DNA of 49,204 nt from JAIOPA01 sp964655175 (GTDB lineage: Bacteria; Eisenbacteria; RBG-16-71-46): positions 1 through 49,204 of the forward strand of contig CAZZLY010000014.1 in assembly GCA_964655175.1 (NCBI GenBank). The letters run 5' to 3'. Position numbers and translations under genes: made by a program. Shown piece by piece: positions 34,600 through 43,014 of this stretch. The number at the start of each line of letters is the position of its first letter. Position 1 is the stretch's first letter. Below the pieces are notes generated by a model. That model saw nothing but the letters and a program-made list of their open reading frames with translations, was not told where the DNA came from and ran no database searches.

Positions 34600-35777
34600 C
34601 GGAACCCCATGAGCAACGCATCCTCCTCGGGCGACTGATAGTAGCCGCGCCGCAGGCCCGTGAGCCGGAACCCGTGCGTACGATAGAGCGCCTGCGCGGC
34701 CGCGTTCGAGACGCGCACCTCGAGACCCAGTTCGCGCACGTCGCGCACGCGACACACGGCGATCAGTTCGTCGAGCAACGCGCGCGCCACGCCGCCGCGC
34801 TGCTGGTCGGGCGCGGTCGCGAGGTTCTGCAGTTCGGCGAACGGCGCCTCGAGCGTGGCCACGAGATAACCCGCGATCGCCCCCTTGCGCTCGGCCACGA
34901 GGCACACGGCCTCGGGAGAGGCGAGCGCATCGAGGAAGAACCGCTGCGGCCACGGGTCGCCGAACAGCCGATGCTCGAGCTCGTCCACCACCGGCAGGTC
35001 GGCCGGCCGCAACGCGCGGATCACCGGCGGCGTGAGCCCCATGACGCGGTGTCGCACCTTCTCCTCGGCCTGCGCGGGGCGCACGTACGCGGGCTCCATC
35101 TCGCGACCCGGCGCGGGCAGCCCGGCGCCCGGGCCCTCGTCGAGCCGCGCGCACGCGGCCACGTCGAGCGCGTGCAGGCCCTCGTGCCGGAAGCCGCACG
35201 CGGTCGCGCCGGGATACGCGGCCTCGAGCACCGCGCGCTCGCGCCCCGCACCGGGGCCCACGAAGCGCACCGCGTGATCGGGCAGCAGTGCGTGCACCTC
35301 GGCGGTCGCGGCGAGCAACGCCTGCGGCGTGTCCACGCGCGGCGCAGCCACCAGTCGCACGCGGCCGCGCGCGTCGCTGCGGAAGAACCCGGCGTACAGG
35401 TCACGCCGCCCCGCGCCCACGAGCGGCACGAGCAACTGCTTGCCGCCGCCGGCCGCGTGCGCGAGCGCCGCCAGACTCGAGGCGCCGAGCAAGCGCGCGC
35501 CGGACACGAGCGCGAGAGCGCGCGCGGTGGCGAGCCCCACGCGCACGCCGGTGAACGAACCCGGCCCCAGGTCGCTCGCGATCCACGCGAGTTCGCTCGC
35601 CGCCACGTTCGCCTCGGCGAGCGCGGCGTGCACCATGGGCGTCAATCGGCGCGTGTGCCCGTGCGCGAGCGTCTCGGCGCGCGTGGCGAGCACCTCGCCC
35701 TGCGCGTCGAACACCACGACGCTGCCGTGCTCGGTGGCCGCCTCGATCGCCAGTCCGGGTCCGCGACGCGCGGTCAC
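34593..35777 (-). CDS. TsaB-RimI fusion (t6A synthesis subunit plus N-acetyltransferase)
   Basis: 394 residues with two complete domains. Residues 1-235 are TsaB/YeaZ: LAIEAATEHGSVVVFD, LTPMVHAALAEANV, ASDLGPGSFTGVRVGLATARALA. It partners TsaD and TsaE in N6-threonylcarbamoyl-adenosine formation at tRNA position 37. From about 245 a GNAT acetyltransferase of RimI type follows: IRALRPADLPVVDELEHRLFGDPW, LQNLATAPDQQRGGVARALLDEL, LEVRVSNAAAQALYRTHGF. RimI acetylates N-termini (ribosomal S18 in E. coli). The genes are usually separate neighbours; here they are one frame with no stop. GTG 35777 shares GTGA with the tsaE stop. Confidence 0.92.
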   Translation of the reverse strand: MTARRGPGLAIEAATEHGSVVVFDAQGEVLATRAETLAHGHTRRLTPMVHAALAEANVAASELAWIASDLGPGSFTGVRVGLATARALALVSGARLLGASSLAALAHAAGGGKQLLVPLVGAGRRDLYAGFFRSDARGRVRLVAAPRVDTPQALLAATAEVHALLPDHAVRFVGPGAGRERAVLEAAYPGATACGFRHEGLHALDVAACARLDEGPGAGLPAPGREMEPAYVRPAQAEEKVRHRVMGLTPPVIRALRPADLPVVDELEHRLFGDPWPQRFFLDALASPEAVCLVAERKGAIAGYLVATLEAPFAELQNLATAPDQQRGGVARALLDELIAVCRVRDVRELGLEVRVSNAAAQALYRTHGFRLTGLRRGYYQSPEEDALLMGFRC

Positions 35778-36250
35778 AGCGCCTCCGGCAGCGCGCGCCA
35801 CGCGGCGAGCAGTTCGAGTCCGCGCCCGGCGGCAGCGGTCGCGACGAGCGTGCGCGCGTCGCCCTCACCGGGTTCGATCGCGATCGCCAGCGCTTCGGTC
35901 CGCCACGCTGCAGGCAGCCGCTCGCCCCATTCGACGACCAGCGCGCCGCGCTCGGCGTACTCCTCGAGCCCCAACCCCTCGATGTCGCGCTCGCCCTCGA
36001 GCCGGTACAGGTCGAGGTGGAACAGCCACGGGCTGCCCGGGATCTCGTTGACCAACGTGAACGAGGGACTGCGCACGCGCGAGCCCGGCGCGATCGCGCG
36101 CGCCAGCCCCGCGACGAGTCGCGTCTTGCCGGCGCCGAGCGGGCCCGACAACGTGACGACGTCGCCGGCGCGCAGCGCACGGCCGAACGCCTCGCCCAAT
36201 CGCTCGGTGCCCTCGACCGCCGCGGTCCGCTTGCGCGACGCGTCGCTCAC
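35774..36250 (-). CDS. tsaE: tRNA t6A synthesis ATPase TsaE
   Basis: 158 residues, normal length. Walker A GPLGAGKTRLVAGLARA, then SPSFTLVNEI, FHLDLYRLEGERDIEGLGLEEY and LVVEWGERLP, the standard TsaE series. It is an ATPase that drives the TsaBD complex. GTG 36250 shares GTGA with the stop of the PorX-like gene, and its own stop shares GTGA with tsaB-rimI, so three genes are chained by 4-base overlaps. A longer frame upstream is spurious because it runs through the regulator gene. Confidence 0.94.
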   Translation of the reverse strand: MSDASRKRTAAVEGTERLGEAFGRALRAGDVVTLSGPLGAGKTRLVAGLARAIAPGSRVRSPSFTLVNEIPGSPWLFHLDLYRLEGERDIEGLGLEEYAERGALVVEWGERLPAAWRTEALAIAIEPGEGDARTLVATAAAGRGLELLAAWRALPEAL

Positions 36251-37839
36251 GCGCGCGGGGCCTTGGGTCGCAGGGTCACGATGGGCAGCACCATCTCCTC
36301 GAGCGCCGCACCGCCGTGCTGGAACGAGCCCTTGAACTGCCGCTCGTACTCGTGGAAGTGCGTCGGGTACACGAAGTAGTAGTCCTCGCGCGCGATGACG
36401 TAGTTCTTGCCCACGCCGTCGTCGGGCAGCGCGAACTCGGCGGGCTTGCGCACGATGATCGCCTGCTTGGGGTCGGTGTTCAGGTTGAGCCCGAACTTGT
36501 AGCGCAGGTTGCTCGAGGTGTCCTTGTTGCCGTGCACCGTGGCGGCGCGCTTGCCCAGCACCGCACCGTGGTCGGTGGTGATCACGGTGACCGCGTCCTG
36601 CGTCGCGAGCGCCTGCAGGATCTCGTAGAGCGGCGAGTGCGTGAACCACGCCTTCATGACCGAACGGAACGCCGCCTCGTCGGGCGCCAGCTCCTGCAGG
36701 ATCTCGTTCTCGCTGCGGCCGTGCGCCAGGATGTCGATGAAGTTGAACACCATCGCCACGAGCGACAGACCCGAGTACGAGTTGATCTGCCGGCGCGTGG
36801 CCTGCGCCTCGGCGACGTCGTAGATCTTGAGGTACTTGAGCCCCTTCTCGGGGGTCACACCCAGGCGCGCCAACTGCAGCTCGAGGAAGTTGCGCTCGAA
36901 CCGGTTGCGCGTGCGATCGTCGGCGGTGCTCTCCTGCCACAGGTCCGGGTGCTTCTTCCACATCTGCGACGGCAGCAGCCCCGAGAAGATCGAGTTGCGC
37001 GAGTACGGCGTCGCGGTGGGCAGGATCGAGCAGTAGTAGTCGCGGTGCACGTCGAACAGATCCTCGAGCAGGGGCTCGAGCGTGAACCACTGATCCATGC
37101 GCATGCAGTCGATGACGATGAAGTTGACGCGCTTGCCCGCCTTGAGATGCGGCACGACCGCGTGGCGCACGACGTCGCTCGACAGCAGCGGGCGCTCGTC
37201 GGCACGGCCCTGCAGCACGGACTGCACCCAGCGCGGGTACTGCGTCTCGATGAAGCGCGAGAAGTCGGCGTTGAGGCCGCGCCGGAAATCCCCGTGCGCC
37301 TGCTGCAGGCCGGCCTCGGGCGCACCGTCCAACCCGACGTCCCAGCGTGCGACCTCGACCGCGAGGTCCACCCAACCGCGCCAATCGAGCCCGCGCAGGT
37401 CGAGGCTCTGCCAGCGCTGCATCTCGCCCACGTAGTCGCGCGCGCGCTGCGAATCCTGCAGCTTCTGCGCATCGAACACGCGCTTGCAGGCGAGGAACAC
37501 CTGCGAGGGGTTCACGGGCTTGATGAGATAGTCCGTGATGCGCTTGCCGATGGCCTCCTCCATGAGCGTCTCCTCCTCGCTCTTGGTGATCAGCACGACC
37601 GGCAGCGTCACGTCCTTCTGCTTGAGCGCATCCAGCGTCTCGAGCCCGCCCATGCCCGGCATCATCTCGTCGATGAGCAGCACGTCGTACTTCTCGCGCT
37701 CGAGCGCCTGCAGCGCATCGCCACCACTCGAGACGGGCGTGACCGCGTAGCCCTTCTGCTCGAGGAAGCGGATGTGCGGCTTGAGCAGGTCGATCTCGTC
37801 ATCGGCCCACAGGATGCGTCGAGTCCGTTCGTTGGCCAT
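36247..37839 (-). CDS. porX: PorX-like response regulator with PglZ (alkaline-phosphatase superfamily) domain
   Basis: 530 residues, close to Bacteroidetes PorX length. Residues 1-125 are a CheY receiver: acidic pair Asp13/Asp14, phospho-acceptor Asp57 in YDVLLIDEMMPGMGG, Thr85 in LITKS and Lys107 in YLIKP. The remainder is a PglZ-type phosphohydrolase domain: RVNFIVIDCMRMDQW (about 246), NSIFSGLLPSQMWKKHP, DVAEAQATRRQINSYSGLSLVAMVFNFIDI... and TTDHGAVLGKRAATVHG (about 421). In Bacteroidetes PorX regulates the type IX secretion system and the PglZ part cleaves phosphodiesters. Synteny with tsaE matches my memory of Bacteroidetes genomes. ATG 37839; promoter at 37882-37910. Whether this organism has type IX secretion cannot be told here. 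Confidence 0.88.
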   Translation of the reverse strand: MANERTRRILWADDEIDLLKPHIRFLEQKGYAVTPVSSGGDALQALEREKYDVLLIDEMMPGMGGLETLDALKQKDVTLPVVLITKSEEETLMEEAIGKRITDYLIKPVNPSQVFLACKRVFDAQKLQDSQRARDYVGEMQRWQSLDLRGLDWRGWVDLAVEVARWDVGLDGAPEAGLQQAHGDFRRGLNADFSRFIETQYPRWVQSVLQGRADERPLLSSDVVRHAVVPHLKAGKRVNFIVIDCMRMDQWFTLEPLLEDLFDVHRDYYCSILPTATPYSRNSIFSGLLPSQMWKKHPDLWQESTADDRTRNRFERNFLELQLARLGVTPEKGLKYLKIYDVAEAQATRRQINSYSGLSLVAMVFNFIDILAHGRSENEILQELAPDEAAFRSVMKAWFTHSPLYEILQALATQDAVTVITTDHGAVLGKRAATVHGNKDTSSNLRYKFGLNLNTDPKQAIIVRKPAEFALPDDGVGKNYVIAREDYYFVYPTHFHEYERQFKGSFQHGGAALEEMVLPIVTLRPKAPRA

Positions 37840-37881
37840 GGTCCCTGGAGGGTTGCGGGTGGTGGGTGCGGCGGTGCGCGC

Positions 37882-37910
37882 ATGGTAGCGCGGGCCACGG
37901 GCGCGCCCAA
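37882..37910 (-). promoter_or_regulatory. candidate promoter of the porX-tsaE-tsaB/rimI-mscS operon
   Basis: TTGGGC (37905-37910), 17 bases, TACCAT (37882-37887) on the minus strand, about 43 bases before ATG 37839; divergent from the M28 peptidase promoter. Confidence 0.4.
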
Positions 37911-37956
37911 ACCCGTGCCTCACACCACTCGGTCGGGGCGCCGTGCGGTTCGGCCT

Positions 37957-37985
37957 TTGACGCACCCCGGAGCGCGACCTAGCCT
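37957..37985 (+). promoter_or_regulatory. promoter of the M28 peptidase
   Basis: TTGACG (37957-37962), exactly 17 bases, TAGCCT (37980-37985) on the plus strand, 45 bases before ATG 38031. The -10 is the same hexamer as in the lipoprotein promoter. Confidence 0.65.
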
Positions 37986-38030
37986 TCCCCTTCCGGCCAC
38001 CCGACCCCGAACCCGCCCGAGGACCCCCGC

Positions 38031-39719
38031 ATGCCGCTCGCCCGCCTCGTCCGTCGCACGCTCGTGCTCGCGTCGCTGCTCGTACCGACCGCCCTCGCGG
38101 CGGCCGCACCGCGCACGCCCCGCACCCCGACCGCGCCCGCGCCGGTCGTGCCCGCCGCCGTGCTCGAGGCCGGACAGGCCGTGGACGCCGCGCGACTCGA
38201 GGGCCACGTGCGCGTGCTCGCCGACGACGCCATGGAGGGCCGCGGCACCGGCACGGCGGGCTACGACCGCGCCGCGCACTACGTCGCCGAGCAGATGCAG
38301 GCGATCGGACTCGAGCCGGGCGGCGACGGGGGCTTCCTGCAGCCCGTGTCCATGCTGCGCGCGCAGCTCAAGCCCGAGGCGTGCGCGTTCGAACTGCGCC
38401 GCGGCGACGAGGCCCTGCCCCTCGAGGTGGGCCGCGACGTCCTGCTGTCGCCCGACTTCCTGCGCACCAAGTGGACCACCGATGCGCCGCTCGTGTTCGT
38501 GGGCTACGGCGTGAGCGCGCCCGAACTGGGCCACGACGACTACGCCGGCCTCGACGTGCGCGGCAAGGTGCTGGTCGCGTTCCGGGGTGCGCCGCCGCGG
38601 TTCCCCAACGATCCGCGCGCGTACTACTCGAACGGCATGATCAAGGATCAGATGGCCGCATCGCGCGGCGCGATCGGCCTGCTGCAGATCCAGAAGCCCG
38701 ACGACGAGGCGCGTGCCCCGTGGGAGCGCAACATGCGGCAGAACCGCCTGCCCGGCTTCCGCTGGCTCGATGCGGGCGGTGCGCCGGCCAACGTGCACGC
38801 CGCGATCGAACTCGCGGGCTCGCTGTCGCGCACCGCCGAGGAGCGCGTGTTCGACGGTGCGGCCAAGACGTATCTCGAGGCGGTCGCCGACGCCGAGTCC
38901 AGTCGCGTGCAGTCGTTCCCGCTCACCTGGACGGTCAAGGCGGTGCGCGTCACCGAGCACGAGCGCGCCTCGAGCCCCAACGTGGTCGGCGTGCTGCGCG
39001 GCTCGGACCCCCGCCTGCGCGACGAGTGCATCGTGATCTCGGCCCACCTCGATCATCTGGGCATCAGCGAGCCCGTGCACGGCGATTCGATCAACAACGG
39101 CGCGTACGACAACGCCTCGGGCACCGCGATGATGCTCGAGACCGCGCGCGCGTTCGCCGCGCTCAAGGTGCGCCCCAAGCGCTCGCTCGTGTTCCTGTCG
39201 GTGACCGGCGAGGAGAAGGGCCTGCAGGGCTCGGACTGGTTCGCGCACCATCCCGCCCCCGACAGCATGAGCGTCGTCGGCAACGTGAACCTCGACATGG
39301 TGCTGCTGCTGCGACCGCTCACCAAGGTCGTCGCGATCGGCGCGGAGCACAGCTCGTTCGCGGACATCATGACGCGCGCCGCGGGCCTGGCGGGTCTCGA
39401 ACTCGTGCCCGACCCGATCCCGGCCGAGGTCGTGTTCGTGCGCAGCGACCAGTTCTCGTTCATCAAGCAGGGCATCCCCGCGGTGTTCCCGGTCTCGGCC
39501 AACGACGGCTCGCCGGACGGGCTGTCGCAGGTCGCGCACTGGCGCACGGAGCACTACCACTCGCCCAACGACGACCTGTCGCAGCCGTTCGACTGGGCCA
39601 GCGGCGCGCGCTTCACGAGCATGGCGTTCTGGGCCGCGTGGTTGGCGGCCGACGGCGCGCAGGCGCCGCGCTGGAACGCGGGCGACTTCTTCGGCGAGCG
39701 CTTCGGCCCGCGCCCCTGA
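38031..39719 (+). CDS. secreted M28-family zinc aminopeptidase with PA domain
   Basis: 562 residues. Signal peptide (MPLARLVRRTLVLASLLVPTALA) and a Pro/Ala linker precede DAMEGRGTGTAGYDRAAHYVAEQM (family N-terminal motif). A protease-associated domain follows (VFVGYGVSAPELGHDDYAGLDVRGKVLV, RGAIGLLQIQ). The peptidase core has the zinc ligands in SAHLDHLG, NGAYDNASG (Asp), SVTGEEKGLQG (Glu), NVNLDM (Asp) and EHYHSPNDD (His). Predicted periplasmic or secreted aminopeptidase. Single gene between a good promoter (37957-37985) and a 15-bp hairpin terminator, on the strand opposite to its neighbours. Confidence 0.93.
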   Translation: MPLARLVRRTLVLASLLVPTALAAAAPRTPRTPTAPAPVVPAAVLEAGQAVDAARLEGHVRVLADDAMEGRGTGTAGYDRAAHYVAEQMQAIGLEPGGDGGFLQPVSMLRAQLKPEACAFELRRGDEALPLEVGRDVLLSPDFLRTKWTTDAPLVFVGYGVSAPELGHDDYAGLDVRGKVLVAFRGAPPRFPNDPRAYYSNGMIKDQMAASRGAIGLLQIQKPDDEARAPWERNMRQNRLPGFRWLDAGGAPANVHAAIELAGSLSRTAEERVFDGAAKTYLEAVADAESSRVQSFPLTWTVKAVRVTEHERASSPNVVGVLRGSDPRLRDECIVISAHLDHLGISEPVHGDSINNGAYDNASGTAMMLETARAFAALKVRPKRSLVFLSVTGEEKGLQGSDWFAHHPAPDSMSVVGNVNLDMVLLLRPLTKVVAIGAEHSSFADIMTRAAGLAGLELVPDPIPAEVVFVRSDQFSFIKQGIPAVFPVSANDGSPDGLSQVAHWRTEHYHSPNDDLSQPFDWASGARFTSMAFWAAWLAADGAQAPRWNAGDFFGERFGPRP

Positions 39720-39740
39720 CCTCGCGCACGCGAGGACGAC

Positions 39741-39774
39741 GAAGGGCCGGTGCGCGCGTGCGCACCGGCCCTTC
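39741..39774. terminator. bidirectional hairpin terminator
   Basis: Perfect 15-bp stem (39741-39755 with 39760-39774), 4-base GCGT loop, between the convergent M28 peptidase (ends 39719) and histidine kinase (ends 39798). No T tract on either strand. Confidence 0.7.
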
Positions 39775-39797
39775 GCCTCACGCGGTACCGCCAGGGC

Positions 39798-41120
39798 TCA
39801 CGTCGGGAAGCGGATGACCATCGTGGTGCCCTCGCCGGGCGCCGATGAACGGATGCCGATGCGTCCCGCGTGGTACTCCTCGACGACGCGCCGCGCGAGC
39901 GCCAGCCCCAGGCCCCAACCGCGCCGCTTGGTGCTGTAGCCGGCCACGAACACGCGCCGCTGCTCGTCGCGCGTCATGCCGCGACCGTTGTCGCTGACCG
40001 AGATCTCGACCTCCTCGGTCTCGGCGCGGCGCTCGACGACGACCTCGATGAGGCCCTGCGGCTTGTCGAGCGCGGTGAGCGCGTTGCTGAGCAGGTTCTC
40101 GAGCACCCACTCGAGCAACTCGCGATTCAGGTTGATCGGCGGGACCTCCTCGTAGCGCTCGCGGATCTCGATCGAGCGCGACGTGATCGTGGTCTCGCCC
40201 GACTGCGCCGAGGTCTGCGGCACGCGGCGACGCACGTAGGCGACCGCCTCGCGCACGACGGGCACCACGTCCTGCAGCACGAGTTGCGGCGCGGACCCGA
40301 TGTGACTGAAGCGCTGCGCCACCTTGGACAGGCGATCGATGTCGCCCTCCATGTCGTGCAGCGTCTCGTCCAGTTCGGCGCGCGGGATGCGCACGTCCTG
40401 GCCCGGCTCGGTGGTCTCGGCGTGCCCGCGCAGCAGCTCGACCCAGCCCATCAGACTCGAAAGCGGCGTGCCCAACTGATGTGCGGTCTCCTTGGCCATG
40501 CCCACCCAGATGACGCGCTTCTCGGCCTGCCGGATGCCCGCCAGACCCGAGAAGCCGAGCAGCAACAACAGGCCCGTGCCCGCGAACGCCAGCAGCGGCA
40601 TCCAACGCAGCTGTTCGAGCACCGGCGGGTTGCCGTAGTGCAGGTGGCCGCTGATGGGCTGCGAGGGTTCGAGGCGCAAGGGGATCGGCGGATGCAGCTT
40701 GTCGAGCACCGGCACCTGCGCGCGCACGCGATCGACGCGGCCCGCGATGATCGGCGAGATCGCGAGGCCGGCCGCGAGACTGTCGATCGACTCGGGCGAG
40801 ACGTCGGCGTTGCGCACGCTCAGGTGGCTCCAGGCGCGCGGGGTGCCGGTCGTGTCGGTGATCACGATCGGGAAGCTGATGCCCGTCTGCATCTCGAGCA
40901 GCACGCTCTGCAGCTGCGGATTGCGCGTGGACGGCAGGGTCGCCTGCGCCGCGACGCGGGCGAGCAGCGACGACGTGGTCGAGACCTCGCGCGAGAGACG
41001 ACCGACCGCGTTCTGCGTGAACAGGAACACGGCCACGACCAGGAGGCTGCCGCACACGAACAGTGCGGTCTTGAGCAGCTGCGAGCCTCGCGATCCCGTG
41101 GCGGTGCGCGGACGGATCAT
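39798..41120 (-). CDS. membrane sensor histidine kinase (PorY-like H-box)
   Basis: 440 residues. TM1 about 16-36, periplasmic sensor about 37-172, TM2 about 174-195, then H-box MAKETAHQLGTPLSS (phospho-acceptor His214). N-box VLENLLSNALTAL, G1 SDNGRGMT and G2 GWGLGLALARRVVEEYHAG follow. The AKETAHQLGTPLSS form is, from memory, common in Bacteroidetes kinases related to PorY, the partner of PorX. A PorX-like regulator lies 2 kb away, so a PorX/PorY pair is possible (inference). No response regulator is directly adjacent. ATG 41120 has GGAGG 10 bases upstream; it follows serS by 67 bases and may be co-transcribed. Confidence 0.88.
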   Translation of the reverse strand: MIRPRTATGSRGSQLLKTALFVCGSLLVVAVFLFTQNAVGRLSREVSTTSSLLARVAAQATLPSTRNPQLQSVLLEMQTGISFPIVITDTTGTPRAWSHLSVRNADVSPESIDSLAAGLAISPIIAGRVDRVRAQVPVLDKLHPPIPLRLEPSQPISGHLHYGNPPVLEQLRWMPLLAFAGTGLLLLLGFSGLAGIRQAEKRVIWVGMAKETAHQLGTPLSSLMGWVELLRGHAETTEPGQDVRIPRAELDETLHDMEGDIDRLSKVAQRFSHIGSAPQLVLQDVVPVVREAVAYVRRRVPQTSAQSGETTITSRSIEIRERYEEVPPINLNRELLEWVLENLLSNALTALDKPQGLIEVVVERRAETEEVEISVSDNGRGMTRDEQRRVFVAGYSTKRRGWGLGLALARRVVEEYHAGRIGIRSSAPGEGTTMVIRFPT

Positions 41121-41187
41121 GCGGGAACGGCCTCCGGTACCCGTGGCGCGACGGGACGCGCGAGGGCGCGAGCCCCCGCGCGCCGGA

Positions 41188-42468
41188 TCACACGACGGGC
41201 TCGATCACCTCGCGCCCGCCCAGATACGGCCGCAGCGCCTTGGGGATGACCACCGAGCCGTCGGCCCGCTGGTGGTTCTCGAGGATCGTGGCGAACGTGC
41301 GCGGCAACGCCACGCCCGACGCGTTCAACGTGTGCGGGAACTCGACCTTGGCGCCGGCCTCGCGACGGAAGCGCATGCCCATGCGGCGCGACTGGAAATC
41401 CTCGAAGTTCGAGCACGAGCTGCACTCGAGCCACGACTGCTGCCCCGGCGACCAGACCTCGAAGTCGTAGCACTTGGAGGCGGCGAAGCTCATGTCGCCG
41501 CTGCACAGCAACAGCACGCGGTACGGCAGCTCGAGCGCCTCGAAGATGTCGGCGACGTCGCGCGCCAGCTTCTCGTGCTCGTCGTAGCTGGTCTCGGGCG
41601 GCACGATCTTCACGAGCTCGACCTTGTCGAACTGGTGCACGCGCACCATGCCGCGCGTGTCGCGGCCGGCGGCACCGGCCTCGCGGCGGTACGAGGCGCA
41701 GTACGCGGTGAGGTAGCGCGGCACCATGCCCGCCTCGAGGATCTCCTCGCGGTGGATGTTCGTGACCGGCACCTCGGCGGTCGGGTTGAGGAACAGATCG
41801 TCCTCCCCGATGTGATACATGTCGCCCTCGAGTTTGGGCAGCTGCCCCGTGCCGAACAGCGCGGCGCGCCGGATCACGTGCGGCGTCGAGACCTCGGTGT
41901 AGCCGTGCTTCTCGGTGTGGAAGTCGAGCATGAAGTTGATGAGCGCACGCTCGATCCGCGCGCCGAGGCCGGTGAACAGCAGGAAGCCCGAGCCCGAGAT
42001 CTTGGTCGAGCGCTCGAAGTCGAGCAGCCCCAGGTTCGTCGCCAGGTCCCAGTGCGGCTTGGGCTCGAAGTCGAACGTCGGCACCGTGCCCCACGTGCGG
42101 ACGACCTTGTTGGCCGAGGCGTCCGAGCCCGGCGGCACCGAGGCGTGCGGCAGCTGCGGGATCCACGCGGCGAGCTGCGTGGACTCCTCGTCGAGCTGGT
42201 TGAGCTCGGTGTCCATCTCCTTCACGCGATCGCCCAACTGCCGCTGCTCCAGGATGAGCGCGGCGGCGTCCTGCCCCGCCTTCTTGAGCTTGGCGATCTC
42301 CTCGCTCGCGGCGTTGCGACGCGCCTTGAGCTGCTCGGTCTCGTGCAGCAGCGCGAGCCGACGCTCCTCGATCTGGTAGAAGCGCGAGAGGTCCAGCTTG
42401 GCGCCCTTGAGCGCGATGCCGGCCTCGACCTTGTCACGGTTCTGGCGGAGGAACTTGAGATCGTGCAT
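41188..42468 (-). CDS. serS: seryl-tRNA synthetase
   Basis: 426 residues, standard. An N-terminal long coiled-coil arm (about 30-105: LHETEQLKARRNAASEEIAKLKKAGQ) binds tRNA. The class II core has TEVSTPHVIRRAALFGTGQLPK, TAEVPVTNIHREEIL, motif 2 CASYRREAGAAGRDTRGMVRVHQF and motif 3 NASGVALPRTFATILENHQ. It charges tRNA-Ser and tRNA-Sec; the latter matters here because a selenoprotein is predicted. ATG 42468 gives the canonical MHDLKFLRQN start; further in-frame sequence to 42591 lacks support. Confidence 0.96.
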   Translation of the reverse strand: MHDLKFLRQNRDKVEAGIALKGAKLDLSRFYQIEERRLALLHETEQLKARRNAASEEIAKLKKAGQDAAALILEQRQLGDRVKEMDTELNQLDEESTQLAAWIPQLPHASVPPGSDASANKVVRTWGTVPTFDFEPKPHWDLATNLGLLDFERSTKISGSGFLLFTGLGARIERALINFMLDFHTEKHGYTEVSTPHVIRRAALFGTGQLPKLEGDMYHIGEDDLFLNPTAEVPVTNIHREEILEAGMVPRYLTAYCASYRREAGAAGRDTRGMVRVHQFDKVELVKIVPPETSYDEHEKLARDVADIFEALELPYRVLLLCSGDMSFAASKCYDFEVWSPGQQSWLECSSCSNFEDFQSRRMGMRFRREAGAKVEFPHTLNASGVALPRTFATILENHQRADGSVVIPKALRPYLGGREVIEPVV

Positions 42469-42522
42469 GGGGTTCCGAGCCTGAGAGAGGAAGGGTGCGC
42501 CGGGTGCGGCGCGGACCACGGG

Positions 42523-42551
42523 ATAAAACGCGAAGAACGCGTGCCGCGCAA
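42523..42551 (-). promoter_or_regulatory. candidate promoter of serS
   Basis: TTGCGC (42546-42551), 17 bases, TTTTAT (42523-42528) on the minus strand, 55 bases before ATG 42468. The AT-rich -10 stands out in this sequence. Confidence 0.4.
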
Positions 42552-42618
42552 GGGCACCACGGCGCCGGGTGCCGCACCGCCGGGTGACCAAGGTCGCCCC
42601 GGACGATGGCTCCCCGGG

Positions 42619-43014
42619 TCAGGGATGACGCGTGGGGACCGCGCGGATCTCGTGCGGCGCGTCGGCGTCGTCGGTGGGCGTGCGGCTGAGCTCGCGCGCC
42701 TTGGCGAACGCGACGCGCGCCTCCTCGTCGCGGCCGAGCCGCTGCAGCGCCATGCCCAGCCCGTAGAAGGCGGCCGGATCGTCGGGGCGCGTCACCACCG
42801 CGCTCGAATAACGCCGCGCCGCTTCGGCCCAGTCCTCGCGCGCGAACGCGACGTTGCCCGAGTCGATGAGCGCCTGCGCGCGCAGCGAATCGCGCACCGC
42901 GCGCTCGGCCGCCTCGCGTTCGGGCGTGGATCGCGGCGCGCAGGCCGCCAGGGCCGACAGGCCCGCCAGCGCGCACACGAGCAGCATGTTCCGAACGGGA
43001 CCGCGACGGATCAC
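42619..43014 (-). CDS. small TPR lipoprotein
   Basis: 131 residues. Short N-terminus, hydrophobic core MLLVCALAGLSALAAC with lipobox LAAC, then tetratricopeptide pairs (ALIDSGNVAFAREDWAEAARRYSSAVVTRPDDPAAFYGLGMALQRLGRDEEARVAF in pieces) and a short acidic tail. Probably a periplasmic lipid-anchored scaffold; partner unknown. GTG 43014 shares GTGA with the carbonic anhydrase stop, which decides the start; ATG 42987 in frame is the alternative. Serine tRNA ligase lies downstream behind its own promoter. Confidence 0.75.
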   Translation of the reverse strand: MIRRGPVRNMLLVCALAGLSALAACAPRSTPEREAAERAVRDSLRAQALIDSGNVAFAREDWAEAARRYSSAVVTRPDDPAAFYGLGMALQRLGRDEEARVAFAKARELSRTPTDDADAPHEIRAVPTRHP

